64,000 nucleotides of DNA from DATLFA01 sp039915945 (GTDB lineage Bacteria; Actinomycetota; Acidimicrobiia; Acidimicrobiales; WLNW01): contig JBDSMH010000056.1 in assembly GCA_039915945.1 (NCBI GenBank), forward strand, positions 1-64,000, in the 5' to 3' direction. Both the position numbers and the translations under genes were made by a program. Below the pieces are notes generated by a model. That model made no database searches and had not been told where the DNA came from. It was given only the letters and a program-made list of their open reading frames with translations. Below are positions 1 through 7,977 of the stretch, piece by piece (the stretch's first letter is position 1; each line of letters begins with the position of its first letter).

Positions 1-456
1 CGCGTCGGTGCGCGTGTGCTGCTCGTCGACGAACACGACCGGTTGCTACTGCTGCGCTATGTCGACAACGGCAAGTACTACTGGTGCCCGGTCGGCGGGG
101 GTGTCGAGGCGGGCGAGACCATCGAGCAAGCAGCGCGACGCGAAGTCGTCGAAGAGACCGGCTTTCTCGCGCCCGACGAATTGATCGATGTCGGACGCCG
201 CCGCTTGGTCGCGACGATGTTCGGACAACTCACCGACATTCGTGAACACTGGCTGCTCGCTCGCATCCCGCACGCGGATGTCTCCCGCGCCGGGTGGACT
301 CCCCTCGAGCACACGACGATCTCTGCCTACCGTTGGTGGCCCGTCGGCGAGCTCGCCTCCACCTCGGATCGACTGATTCCCCGCGATCTCGCCGGCCTAC
401 TCTCGGGTCTGTTGTTGCACGGCCCACCCTCGTCGCCGATGGAGCTCGGGCCCTGA
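1..456 (+). CDS. Nudix hydrolase, 5' end cut by window edge
   Basis: The reading frame is open to base 1, so the true start lies outside the window; the GTG at 16 is only the first in-frame start codon. A full Nudix box is visible (GVEAGETIEQAARREVVEET), with the Glu residues that bind Mg. It would hydrolyse a nucleoside diphosphate linked to another moiety; the substrate cannot be read from the sequence. About 150 residues remain, close to a single-domain Nudix enzyme, so little is missing. The AAC(3)-like gene follows 21 bases later on the same strand with its own -10-like element. Confidence 0.85.
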   Translation, partial: RVGARVLLVDEHDRLLLLRYVDNGKYYWCPVGGGVEAGETIEQAARREVVEETGFLAPDELIDVGRRRLVATMFGQLTDIREHWLLARIPHADVSRAGWTPLEHTTISAYRWWPVGELASTSDRLIPRDLAGLLSGLLLHGPPSSPMELGP

Positions 457-465
457 ATCTGCGGG

Positions 466-471
466 CAGAAT
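466..471 (+). promoter_or_regulatory. -10-like element of the AAC(3)-like gene
   Basis: CAGAAT ends exactly 6 bases before the GTG at 478, and no Shine-Dalgarno sequence precedes that GTG. This fits a leaderless transcript starting at or next to the start codon. Confidence 0.4.
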
Positions 472-477
472 GTCGGC

Positions 478-1287
478 GTGGAATCCCCGCGGTGGTCGGT
501 CGAGCAACTGGCCCACAACATGCGTCGCCTCGGCGTCGCGAGTGGCGACCTGATCATGGTGCATGCGTCGTTGCGCGCGATCGGGCCGGTCGATGGCGGA
601 GCCGATGGTGTCATCGACGCGCTCGAGGCGGCGGTCGGCGCGGACGGCACGCTGTTGATGACACTCGGTGCCCACGATGCATTCGGATGGGTCAACGACC
701 GCCCGGAGTCCGAGCGAACCGCGCTGTTGCGCGACACCGAGCCGTTCGATTGCCTCGTCGCGCCCGCAGATCCCGACAACGGGGTGTTGGCCGAAGTGTT
801 CCGCACGCGCGCCCGTACCAAGGTCAACGATCATCCCGAAGGCCGCATGGGCGCGTCCGGCCGACTCGCCGAGCCTCTGCTCGACAACGGCCCATGGGAC
901 GATTACTACGGTGCCGACTCGACGTTGCATCGTTTCGTCGCCGCCGGCGGGCGGGTGCTCCGACTCGGCGCCGATCTCGACACGCTCACCGTGCTGCACT
1001 ACGCCGAGTATCTGGCACCCCTGCCGACGAAACGGCGCGTCCGCCGGCACCGGCTCGTGAAGGGGCGCGAACATCCCGAGGTGCGCGTCGTCGAGTGCCT
1101 CGACGACTGCGACGGCATCGTCGACTATCCCGACGAGGACTACTTCGCCGTGATCTTGCGCGACTACCTCGCCGCCGACCGAGCCGTGACCGGCGTCGTC
1201 GGCCGGGCGATCAGCGAACTGATCGACGCCGCCGACGTGGTCGATTTCGGCGTGGTGTGGATGGCGCACCACCTCGCTGTCGCATAG
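478..1287 (+). CDS. AAC(3)-family aminoglycoside N3-acetyltransferase-like protein
   Basis: A 269-residue protein of the usual AAC(3) length. Family landmarks are visible: VHASLRAIG near the N-terminus, NDHPEGRMGASG where the family usually has HPTxSFAAxG, and a central GRVLRLGADLDTLTVLHYAE block. Characterised members move an acetyl group from acetyl-CoA to the 3-amino group of 2-deoxystreptamine aminoglycosides; many chromosomal homologues have unknown substrates. There is no mobile-element context and base composition matches the surroundings, so it looks like a resident gene. Resistance should not be assumed. The GTG start fits the -10-like element 6 bases upstream. Confidence 0.8.
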   Translation: MESPRWSVEQLAHNMRRLGVASGDLIMVHASLRAIGPVDGGADGVIDALEAAVGADGTLLMTLGAHDAFGWVNDRPESERTALLRDTEPFDCLVAPADPDNGVLAEVFRTRARTKVNDHPEGRMGASGRLAEPLLDNGPWDDYYGADSTLHRFVAAGGRVLRLGADLDTLTVLHYAEYLAPLPTKRRVRRHRLVKGREHPEVRVVECLDDCDGIVDYPDEDYFAVILRDYLAADRAVTGVVGRAISELIDAADVVDFGVVWMAHHLAVA

Positions 1288-1344
1288 TCGCCCCGACAAC
1301 GCCGACGGTCAGGGGCACATCAGCGGATCTTCAGCGGCTCACGA

Positions 1345-1350
1345 GACAGT
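1345..1350 (+). promoter_or_regulatory. -10-like element of the decayed hydrolase gene
   Basis: GACAGT ends 6 bases before the ATG at 1357. The remnant gene therefore keeps a leaderless-type promoter. Confidence 0.3.
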
Positions 1351-1356
1351 GCAGCC

Positions 1357-2268
1357 ATGACCACAACGACTGTTCGTTCCGCCACCGACGTGACTGTGTT
1401 GGTGCACGGCCTCGCCCTCACCGTCTTGTTGGGGGTCGATGGGCCGACACCGTGGCTGGCCGTACGAGCCTTGGTAGTAGTCGCGCTCACCGCCGCGCTG
1501 CTCGCGGCGAGGCGGCGCACCGGCCTCCGCCGTGGCGCCTGGCTGTTGCTGGGGGCCGGCATCGCTGGAACCATTGCGGGTGGGGCGATCGGTGTCGGCC
1601 ATGCGGTCAAGGACGGCGCGTCGGTCGAAATGGTGGCGGGCCTCCTCGCGATGGCTACCGGCATCGGGCTCGTCGCCATCGCAACCACCACGCTCGTACG
1701 CAACGCCCGACGGTGGCGCAAGTTGCTCGCCGTGCCCATCGCAGCCGCCATTCTCATCTTGGTGGTCGCGCCAATGACCCTCGCTGTCTTCGTGACGAAC
1801 GTGCCCGCGCTGCAACTGGCAAGGCCACACCGAGTGTGATGGGTATGTCGATGGGTGCCGAGCAAGCGATCGGCGCCGCCGGTGACGATGCCCGCATCCA
1901 CGCGGTGATCGCCGAAGGAAGCACCGCCCGCGGCGCGCGCGATGAGGGCGATCCGGGCCGCGGCGTGAGCGGATGGCTTGTCCGCTACTTCGATTGGACC
2001 ACCGCGCAAGCAGCCGACCTGATGACCTCGGCCCACCGCCCGACCAAGCTGCGCGACGCGATCGCCGCCGCGGCACCCCGGCCCGTGTTGATCATCGCGG
2101 CAGGCACCCTGCCCCCCGAGGTGGACGCGGCGCACGTCTTTCAGTCCGCCGCGCCAGACAGCGTCGAGTTGTGGATCGCCCCCGACGCGGGACATACCAC
2201 TGCCTACGACACCTACCCCGAAGAGTGGGGCCCGCGTGATCGCGTTCTTCGACCGCACGTTGCGCTGA
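1357..2268 (+). pseudogene. Membrane-anchored alpha/beta hydrolase, broken by internal deletion and frame changes
   Basis: The first 160 codons give four or five hydrophobic segments ending ...VTNVPALQLA and then hit a stop at 1837-1839. The frame changes near 1820-1835, and from about 1836 another frame encodes the C-terminal half of an alpha/beta hydrolase: nucleophile elbow VMGMSMGAEQAIG, strand RPVLIIAAG and the catalytic-His region PDAGHTTAYDT. The family normally has about 100 residues between these parts (oxyanion HGxG and the first core strands); here they are missing. Near 2229 a run of four G shifts the frame again, since dropping one G gives the normal ending WARVIAFFDRTLR and stop at 2266-2268. 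With the middle missing and two frame changes, no functional enzyme is expected unless the assembly is wrong. Confidence 0.8.
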
Positions 2269-2285
2269 GCAACGGGGGCGACCGT

Positions 2286-2663
2286 CTAGACGAGCCAGCT
2301 CCCGTGAGCGACGGCGACGAGACGCGCCGCATCGTCCTGATGCGCTTCGACGCGAAGATGCGCGACACGGCGACCACGGCGCACCACCGTCACCGATGCC
2401 GTCGTGTCGGCGACGGGCGCCGCGCGCAGGAAATCAGTGGAGCACTCGACCGTTGCCGCACCCGGTGCGCCAGTGGCGCGCAGGTGCAACAACGCAGCCG
2501 CTTCGAGGAATGCGGCCAGCACACCGCCGTGCAGCACCGACCGCGTGTAGTCGCCGATGTTGCGGGGGTCGGCGGGTAGCACGACAGTGCCGTCGGGACC
2601 GGCGCGCAGACCGAGGTAGCGGAAGTACGGCGACGCCGCGATGAGCTCGTCGATCGTCGTCAC
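2286..2663 (-). CDS. PaaI-like hotdog thioesterase (second of a pair)
   Basis: A 125-residue protein starting at GTG 2663 (VTTIDELIAA). It shows the short hotdog layout with SVLHGGVLAAFLEAAALLH on the central helix and STDFLRAA / RVAHLRVEAHQ strands, as in PaaI-type acyl-CoA thioesterases. The start overlaps the stop of the upstream hotdog gene by 4 bases, so the two are probably translated together and may form a heteromer. The substrate is probably a CoA thioester from the neighbouring catabolic genes; this is inferred from context only. Confidence 0.8.
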   Translation of the reverse strand: MTTIDELIAASPYFRYLGLRAGPDGTVVLPADPRNIGDYTRSVLHGGVLAAFLEAAALLHLRATGAPGAATVECSTDFLRAAPVADTTASVTVVRRGRRVAHLRVEAHQDDAARLVAVAHGSWLV

Positions 2664-3130
2664 GGTTGCTTCGCCACTGTGCACGTGCCCATGGCAAGTA
2701 CCGCATCGGGCCGCTCGGGATGAAATACGGTGCCCCTCACGAACCCGACGTAGTCGCCTCGATGTACACACTCGGCTCGCACGTGCACACCCATCTCGGG
2801 TTCGGCGGGCGAGAAGTAATCGACCCGCGCGCCCATCGTCGCGCCGCCGTTCGTCTCGTCGTTCACCGACAACCACACCGCGAGCGAACACGCATGATCG
2901 AGCAGCGTTGCCAACACCCCGTTGGCCAATCCGCCGCCAACCACTTCGACGAGATCGTCCCTCCACGCAAGCCCGAGGACGACACCGTGGCGTTCGACCG
3001 CGAGCAACTCGGTGCCCATGGCGTAGTGGGCGGCGTTGGTCTGGGTGGCCACGGCCCACACCTGGCCGAGATCGAGGACGCATCCCTCGGGGCGCCACAG
3101 CCCCGTCGCTTCGTCGCGTGTCGCCCCCAC
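2660..3130 (-). CDS. Hotdog-fold acyl-CoA thioesterase-like protein (first of a pair)
   Basis: A 156-residue protein from GTG 3130. The hotdog helix is GGGLANGVLATLLDHACSLA, followed by strands with ATMGARVDYFSPA. Such enzymes hydrolyse acyl-CoA or act as hydratase-like partners. It is divergent from the TauD-like gene with only 23 bases between the start codons, and it carries its own TACTCT hexamer 7 bases before GTG. A longer upstream reading frame exists but would run into the divergent gene, so it was not used. Confidence 0.75.
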   Translation of the reverse strand: MGATRDEATGLWRPEGCVLDLGQVWAVATQTNAAHYAMGTELLAVERHGVVLGLAWRDDLVEVVGGGLANGVLATLLDHACSLAVWLSVNDETNGGATMGARVDYFSPAEPEMGVHVRAECVHRGDYVGFVRGTVFHPERPDAVLAMGTCTVAKQP

Positions 3131-3137
3131 GGCGCCG

Positions 3138-3147
3138 AGAGTACCCT
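3138..3147. promoter_or_regulatory. Overlapping divergent -10 elements
   Basis: Within ten bases there are two -10-like hexamers sharing a TA step: TACCCT on the plus strand (3142-3147, 6 bases before GTG 3154) and TACTCT on the minus strand (3143-3138, 7 bases before GTG 3130). This is the geometry of a symmetric bidirectional promoter driving two leaderless genes. Confidence 0.4.
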
Positions 3148-3153
3148 GGCCCC

Positions 3154-4050
3154 GTGTTCTCCCCCGCGCTCGGTCTCGACGTCCCTCGTGAGTCCGCCTT
3201 GCAGTTCCGCGGCCTGCCCGATGCACCGTTCGGTGTCGAGGTCAGCGGCATCGCCTGGTGCAAGCCCGACGCGGACACCGTGCGTCTGATCACCGCCGCC
3301 TTTCGCCGGTCGCTGCTGCTCGTGTTGCGCTGTCACGAACCGCCGAGCGAAGCGCAGCTCGACGAATTCTTCCGGGGTTTCGGACGGTTGGTGCTCGACA
3401 CCGAGGATGGTTTCGCGCACTACAGCGGTCATCGCAATCTCGGCGGGCCAGCCAGCGAGCTGGCGAAAGAGATGGTCGCATACCAGCACCGCAACCTCGA
3501 GAACACCGGCTCCACCTACTACGACCCGGGGCCCGAGGGTGCGAGCGAGCTCGTATGGCATAACGACCAGAGTCACCGCCCGATGCTCAAGGTCGTCAGT
3601 GTGCTCGAAGCACTCGAGGTGGACGACGATGTCGTGCCTACCGAGTTTCGCGACACCTACACGGCCTATGAGACGTTGCCGCGCGCGTTGCGCAGCGAGC
3701 TCGAGCACCGCCAGATCATCTACTTCGATCCGCGCTTGCCACCGCCGGACGAGTTGCCTCGCTTGGCCGATGCAATGCATCCCGTGTTCACCGCGCATCC
3801 CCACACCGGTCGACGGGCGCTGTACGTCAACGACTTCGCCGATCGGGTCGCCGGCATCAACCGCGAAGAGAGCGACGCCATACTCGCCGCGTTGCGCGCC
3901 CACATCACCACCGACGCGCCGCGCTACGTGCACCAATGGCGCTCGGGCGACATCGTGGCGTGGGACAACGTCGGCGTACAGCACCGGCGCGACGCGGTGT
4001 CGGGCGGCGGGCGCCGTCATATGCGTCAATACGGCGGCCTCGCCGAATAG
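3154..4050 (+). CDS. TauD/TfdA-family Fe(II)/2-oxoglutarate-dependent dioxygenase
   Basis: A 298-residue protein, typical length for TauD/TfdA enzymes. The iron triad is visible as His136 and Asp138 in LVWHNDQSHRP and His277 in NVGVQHRRDAV; Arg291 in RRHMRQYGG is well placed to bind the 2-oxoglutarate carboxylate. These enzymes couple oxidative decarboxylation of 2-oxoglutarate to hydroxylation of a small substrate. The SDR gene begins 8 bases downstream and the amidohydrolase overlaps that one, so the three form an operon. The start GTG 3154 is preferred over a longer upstream frame because it matches the family N-terminus and the -10-like element. Confidence 0.85.
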   Translation: MFSPALGLDVPRESALQFRGLPDAPFGVEVSGIAWCKPDADTVRLITAAFRRSLLLVLRCHEPPSEAQLDEFFRGFGRLVLDTEDGFAHYSGHRNLGGPASELAKEMVAYQHRNLENTGSTYYDPGPEGASELVWHNDQSHRPMLKVVSVLEALEVDDDVVPTEFRDTYTAYETLPRALRSELEHRQIIYFDPRLPPPDELPRLADAMHPVFTAHPHTGRRALYVNDFADRVAGINREESDAILAALRAHITTDAPRYVHQWRSGDIVAWDNVGVQHRRDAVSGGGRRHMRQYGGLAE

Positions 4051-4058
4051 GCGACACC

Positions 4059-5039
4059 ATGAAAACCCTGCGCTTCGACGACCGGGTAGTACTTGTCACC
4101 GGCGCGGGTCGGGGCATCGGGCGATGTCACGCACTGTTGTTCGCGGAGCGAGGCGCGCAGGTAGTGGTGAGCGACGCCGGCACCGAGCTCTTCGGCACCG
4201 GCACCGACGCCAGCCCCGCGCACGAAGTGGTTGCCGCGATCCACGCCGCGGGCGGGCAAGCACTGGCCTACCTCGGCGATCTCGCCACCGAGCACGGTGC
4301 GCGCGGAGCAGTGCGCGCAACGGTCAACGCGTTCGACCGCATCGACGCAATCGTGCACAACGCGGGGTTCACGCTCGGCGGCATGGCCTTCGAGGACGAA
4401 TCGCTCACGCGGCTCGACGCACTGCTCGCCATCAATACTCGCGCGGCCTACGCGATGGCGCAGGAGGCGTGGCCCATCATGCAAGCGCAGCGCTACGGCC
4501 GCATCGTGTTCACCTCGTCGAGCGCATTGCACGGCTTGCCCCGATCGATCCCTTATTCGGTCGCCAAAGCGAGCTACATCGGCTTGACCCGCGGCTTGGC
4601 CGCCGAAGGCGCGGCGCACGACATCCGGGTCAACGCCGTCGAGCCGGCTGCCGCGACGCGCATGGCCGACAACCTCGCCGAGTCGGAGTTTCGCGACTGG
4701 TTCCTGTCGACGATGCGCCCCGAGTTGGTCTCACCGCTCGTCGCGCTGCTGGCCCACGAAGACTGCCCCGCCAACGGCGAGTTCCTCGTCGCCGGCGGCG
4801 GTCGCGTGGCCCGCACGCTGCTCGCCGAAACGCGCGGTTACGTCAATCACGATCTGACGCCCGAGGACGTGCGCGACCATTTCGCCGCCGTCATGCACGA
4901 TGACGAACACGTCGTCATGCGCGACGGAGTGCACGCCGTCGCCTACAACGCCGAGGTGTTGGGGTTTCGTGCGACCGAACCTGTCACCATCGCCGCGGGT
5001 GCCGCGGCGCCCGAAGACGTATCGAGGAGTATGCAATGA
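4059..5039 (+). CDS. Short-chain dehydrogenase/reductase with C-terminal extension
   Basis: A 326-residue Rossmann-fold oxidoreductase. The cofactor motif is VTGAGRGIGR near residues 12-21, the structural motif is HNAGF, and the catalytic YxxxK is YSVAKAS. Classical SDRs are about 250 residues; here about 75 extra residues follow the VAGGGRVAR segment, resembling the long SDRs of acyl-CoA or multifunctional beta-oxidation type. It oxidises or reduces an alcohol/ketone with NAD(P). The stop overlaps the next ATG by 4 bases, so it is coupled to the amidohydrolase. Confidence 0.9.
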   Translation: MKTLRFDDRVVLVTGAGRGIGRCHALLFAERGAQVVVSDAGTELFGTGTDASPAHEVVAAIHAAGGQALAYLGDLATEHGARGAVRATVNAFDRIDAIVHNAGFTLGGMAFEDESLTRLDALLAINTRAAYAMAQEAWPIMQAQRYGRIVFTSSSALHGLPRSIPYSVAKASYIGLTRGLAAEGAAHDIRVNAVEPAAATRMADNLAESEFRDWFLSTMRPELVSPLVALLAHEDCPANGEFLVAGGGRVARTLLAETRGYVNHDLTPEDVRDHFAAVMHDDEHVVMRDGVHAVAYNAEVLGFRATEPVTIAAGAAAPEDVSRSMQ

Positions 5040-6244
5040 CGACTACCACCGCCTTCCTGCCCAAGGTGCTCGAACCGTACGCAGGACAGATCCTCGACGC
5101 CGACAGCCACGAGTACACGCCGATGAACATGTGGGAAGAACAGTTCGGGTCGGTCGTGCGCGAGTTCGTGCGGGCGTTCGAAGGGTCCAAGATGCCGATC
5201 CGGCGTTTCGTCGCCGCCGACGACACCGAGATCACCGCCGACACCGTGTGGAACACCAAGTTCGCCAGCGCACCGGGCGCGTTCGATCTCGAACGTCGCG
5301 CCGAGGTGCTCGACTTCACCGGCGTGCGGCGCCAGATGATGTTCCCCGGCAGCATCGGCCTCTACGCGGTCAGCTTCTACTTCCGCTGCGATCAGTTCCC
5401 CGACATGTTGAAGACGATCACCGGCAACCGCAAGGCATACGCGCTCGAGTTGATCAGCGCGTACAACGATTGGTGCATCCGCGTCGCGCGTCAGACCGAT
5501 CGCATCCGCGCCGTGGGTGTCGCACTCGCGGACACCGTCGACGCGCTCTACGCCGAATGCAAGCGCCTCATCGACCACGGCGTGCGCGTCATCTGGCTGC
5601 CCAGTGCCGCACTACCCGGCGGTGTCTCGCCGGCGCATCCCGACCTCGACCCCATGTGGAGCCTGCTCGCCGCGGCCGATGTGCCGGTGATGGCGCATCT
5701 CGGGGCCGATGCCGACTTCTTGATGACGACCGCATGGCGCAACGCGCCCGCGTTCGTCGGATGGAAGTCGGGCGAAGAGTTCCAGATGGACCCGTGGACG
5801 CTGTCGACGCTGCACCTGCCGGTGCAAAACTTCCTCGCCACCATGGTGCTCGGCGGTGTGTTCGAGCGCCATCCTCGGTTGCGCTTCGGTTCGTGCGAAG
5901 TACTGGCGCAGTGGGTCGGGCCCCTGGCACAAAATCTCGACTTCTGGCACTCGCACTCGCGCAAGTTCTCGCTCGACAACATGGAGGGCGAGTTGCCGAT
6001 CACGATGAAGCCGTCCGACTACATCCGGCGCAACGTGCGGCTGTCGCTCTTCGACATCGAGCCGGTCGATGTGTACATCGAGCAGTTCGACATGCCCGAG
6101 ATCTATTGCTACGCCAGCGACTACCCGCACCCCGAGGGCGGCAAGGACCCGATGGGCGACATCAGCGGCAAGCTCGAACGTTTCGGCCCTGACATCATGC
6201 GCAAGGTCTTCGTCGAAAACGCCGAGTGGCTGCTGCCCGACTGA
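5036..6244 (+). CDS. Amidohydrolase-2 family metal-dependent hydrolase
   Basis: A 402-residue TIM-barrel protein of the amidohydrolase-2 (ACMSD/decarboxylase-like) family. It has DADSHEYTP at the N-terminus in place of the usual DxHxH, a central MAHLGAD strand and SDYPHPEGG near the C-terminus. Family members hydrolyse or decarboxylate cyclic or aromatic acids. It is the third gene of the dioxygenase-SDR-amidohydrolase operon, so a step late in degradation of one substrate is likely. Two further family members lie at 7978 and 20013. Confidence 0.85.
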   Translation: MTTTTAFLPKVLEPYAGQILDADSHEYTPMNMWEEQFGSVVREFVRAFEGSKMPIRRFVAADDTEITADTVWNTKFASAPGAFDLERRAEVLDFTGVRRQMMFPGSIGLYAVSFYFRCDQFPDMLKTITGNRKAYALELISAYNDWCIRVARQTDRIRAVGVALADTVDALYAECKRLIDHGVRVIWLPSAALPGGVSPAHPDLDPMWSLLAAADVPVMAHLGADADFLMTTAWRNAPAFVGWKSGEEFQMDPWTLSTLHLPVQNFLATMVLGGVFERHPRLRFGSCEVLAQWVGPLAQNLDFWHSHSRKFSLDNMEGELPITMKPSDYIRRNVRLSLFDIEPVDVYIEQFDMPEIYCYASDYPHPEGGKDPMGDISGKLERFGPDIMRKVFVENAEWLLPD

Positions 6245-6253
6245 ACCCCGCGC

Positions 6254-6310
6254 TCCGCTCTGAAGGGCCGCGCGGGCCCCGCGCGCCGCGCTGAAGAGCC
6301 GCTCGGCCGC
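6254..6310 (+). repeat. Two copies of the dispersed GC-rich repeat
   Basis: Imperfect copies at 6254-6278 (CCGCTCTGAAGGG then CCGCGCGGGCC) and 6286-6310 (CCGCGCTGAAGAG then CCGCTCGGCC). They fill the space between the convergent stops of the amidohydrolase and the BVMO-like gene, and the second copy ends on the first base of the BVMO-like stop codon. Confidence 0.6.
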
Positions 6311-7950
6311 TACGACAACCGAAAACCTTCGTAGCCGGCCGCCGCCACCTCGTCGCACTTCTGGCGATACAGCGGTTGTCCGCCGATATAGGCCTGGTAG
6401 ACGCGTGGCTTGCCGGGCACGTTGGCGCCGATGTACCACGAGTTGCAACTCTCGGATGCGCGGATCGTGCCGTTGGCGAGCGACGCCACGTGTTCGACCC
6501 AGGCATCCTGCGCATCTTCCGTTGCCTCGACCGTCGTCATCGCGTTGTCGCGCAAGTGCACGAGGAGGTCCGCGATCCAATCGACGTGCTGCTCGATGGC
6601 CATGACCATGTTGGTGTGCACCGAAGGGCTACCCGGCCCGGTGATCGTGAAGAAGTTGGGAAACCCGGCGACCTGCAAACCGAGCAGGGTGCGCGGACCA
6701 TCGGCCCACACGTCACGCAGCCGCTCACCGTCACGACCGCGGATGTCGACGCGGTTCAGTGCGCCCGTCATCGCATCGAAACCCGTGGCGTAGACGATCA
6801 CGTCGACGTCGAAGTGCGCGTGCTCGGTCTGCACACCGGTGGGTGTGATGCTGCGGATGGGGTTCTTGCGCAAGTCGATGAGTGTGGCGTTGTCGCGGTT
6901 GAACGTTTCGAAATAGCCAGTGTCGAGAATGAGCCGCTTGCAGCCGATCGGATAGTGGGGCACGAGCGACTCGGCCACCTCGGGATCCGCGACGTGCCGG
7001 CGGATCAGCTCGCCGTACAACTCGACACCGGCCCGGTTGGCGTCCACGTCGAACATCACGTCGGCCCATGCCCACGGCGCGCCCCAACCGAGCTCGTCGA
7101 CTTTGCTCATCCGCACTTCGATCGGCGCGTCGAGGATCTTCACGTCGGTGTCGACCGGCGCGATCGTCACTGCACCGAAACGCAGCGTGCCGGCGTAGGC
7201 CTCGAGCTGCCGGCGCCGCAGGTCGGGGTATTCGGCTTTGATCGCTTGCATCTCGTCAAGCGGGATGGGCCGATTGTTGGCCGGTCGCGTGAACGCGGCC
7301 GAGCGTTGGAAGACGTAGGTGTGTTCGGCCTGCTCGGCGACCACCGGCACGGTCTGCACGCCCGATGAACCAGTACCGATCACCGCCACGCGCTTGCCGG
7401 TGAAGTCGAAGCCATCTTTGGGGAATAGACTGGTGAACAAGCTCACGCCGGTGAACGAGTCGATGCCGTCGATGCTCGGCTTCAACGGTGCCGAGAGACA
7501 ACCGGTGGCCGCGATGACGTACTTCGCGACGAACGATTCGCCCGTATCGGTTTCGACCAACCACTCGTTGCGCGTGTCGTCGTACGTCGCGGCGACGACC
7601 TTCGTCGAGAGCTGGATATCGTGGCGCAGATCGAGGCGATCGGCGACGAAATTCAAATACCGTTCGAGTTCGGGCTGACCGGGCATCACCTCGCTCCAGT
7701 CCCACTCTTGCTCGAGCTCTTTCGAGAAGCTGTAGGAGTACTCGATGCCCTCGACATCGACCCGGGCGCCGGGGTAGCGATTCCAGTACCACGTGCCGCC
7801 GACGCCGTCGCCCATCTCGAGCACGTGAGCACTCACACCGATCTCGCGCAGCTTGTGCAACGCGTACAGACCGCCGAAGCCGGCACCGATCACGATCACG
7901 TCGAACTGTTGCGCCGATGCTCGAACATCGCTCGTCGTCGTGTCGGTCAC
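6310..7950 (-). CDS. Baeyer-Villiger monooxygenase-like flavoprotein
   Basis: A 546-residue protein from GTG 7950. Two Rossmann motifs are present: GAGFGG at 22-27 for FAD and GTGSSG at 192-197 for NADPH, with GVGGTWYWNRYPGARVD between them as in cyclohexanone monooxygenase-type enzymes. The BVMO fingerprint FxGxxxHxxxWP is altered: F166, G168 and P177 are kept but the His is Phe172 and the Trp is Phe176. It is therefore a group-B flavin monooxygenase homologue whose reaction (ketone to ester, or another oxygenation) is uncertain. It is followed downstream only by repeat DNA and lies beside two amidohydrolases. Confidence 0.85.
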   Translation of the reverse strand: MTDTTTSDVRASAQQFDVIVIGAGFGGLYALHKLREIGVSAHVLEMGDGVGGTWYWNRYPGARVDVEGIEYSYSFSKELEQEWDWSEVMPGQPELERYLNFVADRLDLRHDIQLSTKVVAATYDDTRNEWLVETDTGESFVAKYVIAATGCLSAPLKPSIDGIDSFTGVSLFTSLFPKDGFDFTGKRVAVIGTGSSGVQTVPVVAEQAEHTYVFQRSAAFTRPANNRPIPLDEMQAIKAEYPDLRRRQLEAYAGTLRFGAVTIAPVDTDVKILDAPIEVRMSKVDELGWGAPWAWADVMFDVDANRAGVELYGELIRRHVADPEVAESLVPHYPIGCKRLILDTGYFETFNRDNATLIDLRKNPIRSITPTGVQTEHAHFDVDVIVYATGFDAMTGALNRVDIRGRDGERLRDVWADGPRTLLGLQVAGFPNFFTITGPGSPSVHTNMVMAIEQHVDWIADLLVHLRDNAMTTVEATEDAQDAWVEHVASLANGTIRASESCNSWYIGANVPGKPRVYQAYIGGQPLYRQKCDEVAAAGYEGFRLS

Positions 7951-7977
7951 TGGAACCCCCGTTTCACCGACCGAATA

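Noticed and set aside
478..1287. AAC(3)-like gene as an acquired resistance determinant
   Set aside because: No mobile element, no composition change and no resistance gene neighbours; family membership alone does not show resistance.
294..2579. 761-codon plus-strand reading frame across the Nudix, AAC(3) and hydrolase region
   Set aside because: Only the 1836-2230 part is protein-like (hydrolase C-terminus). The rest is Arg-rich shadow of genes in other frames.
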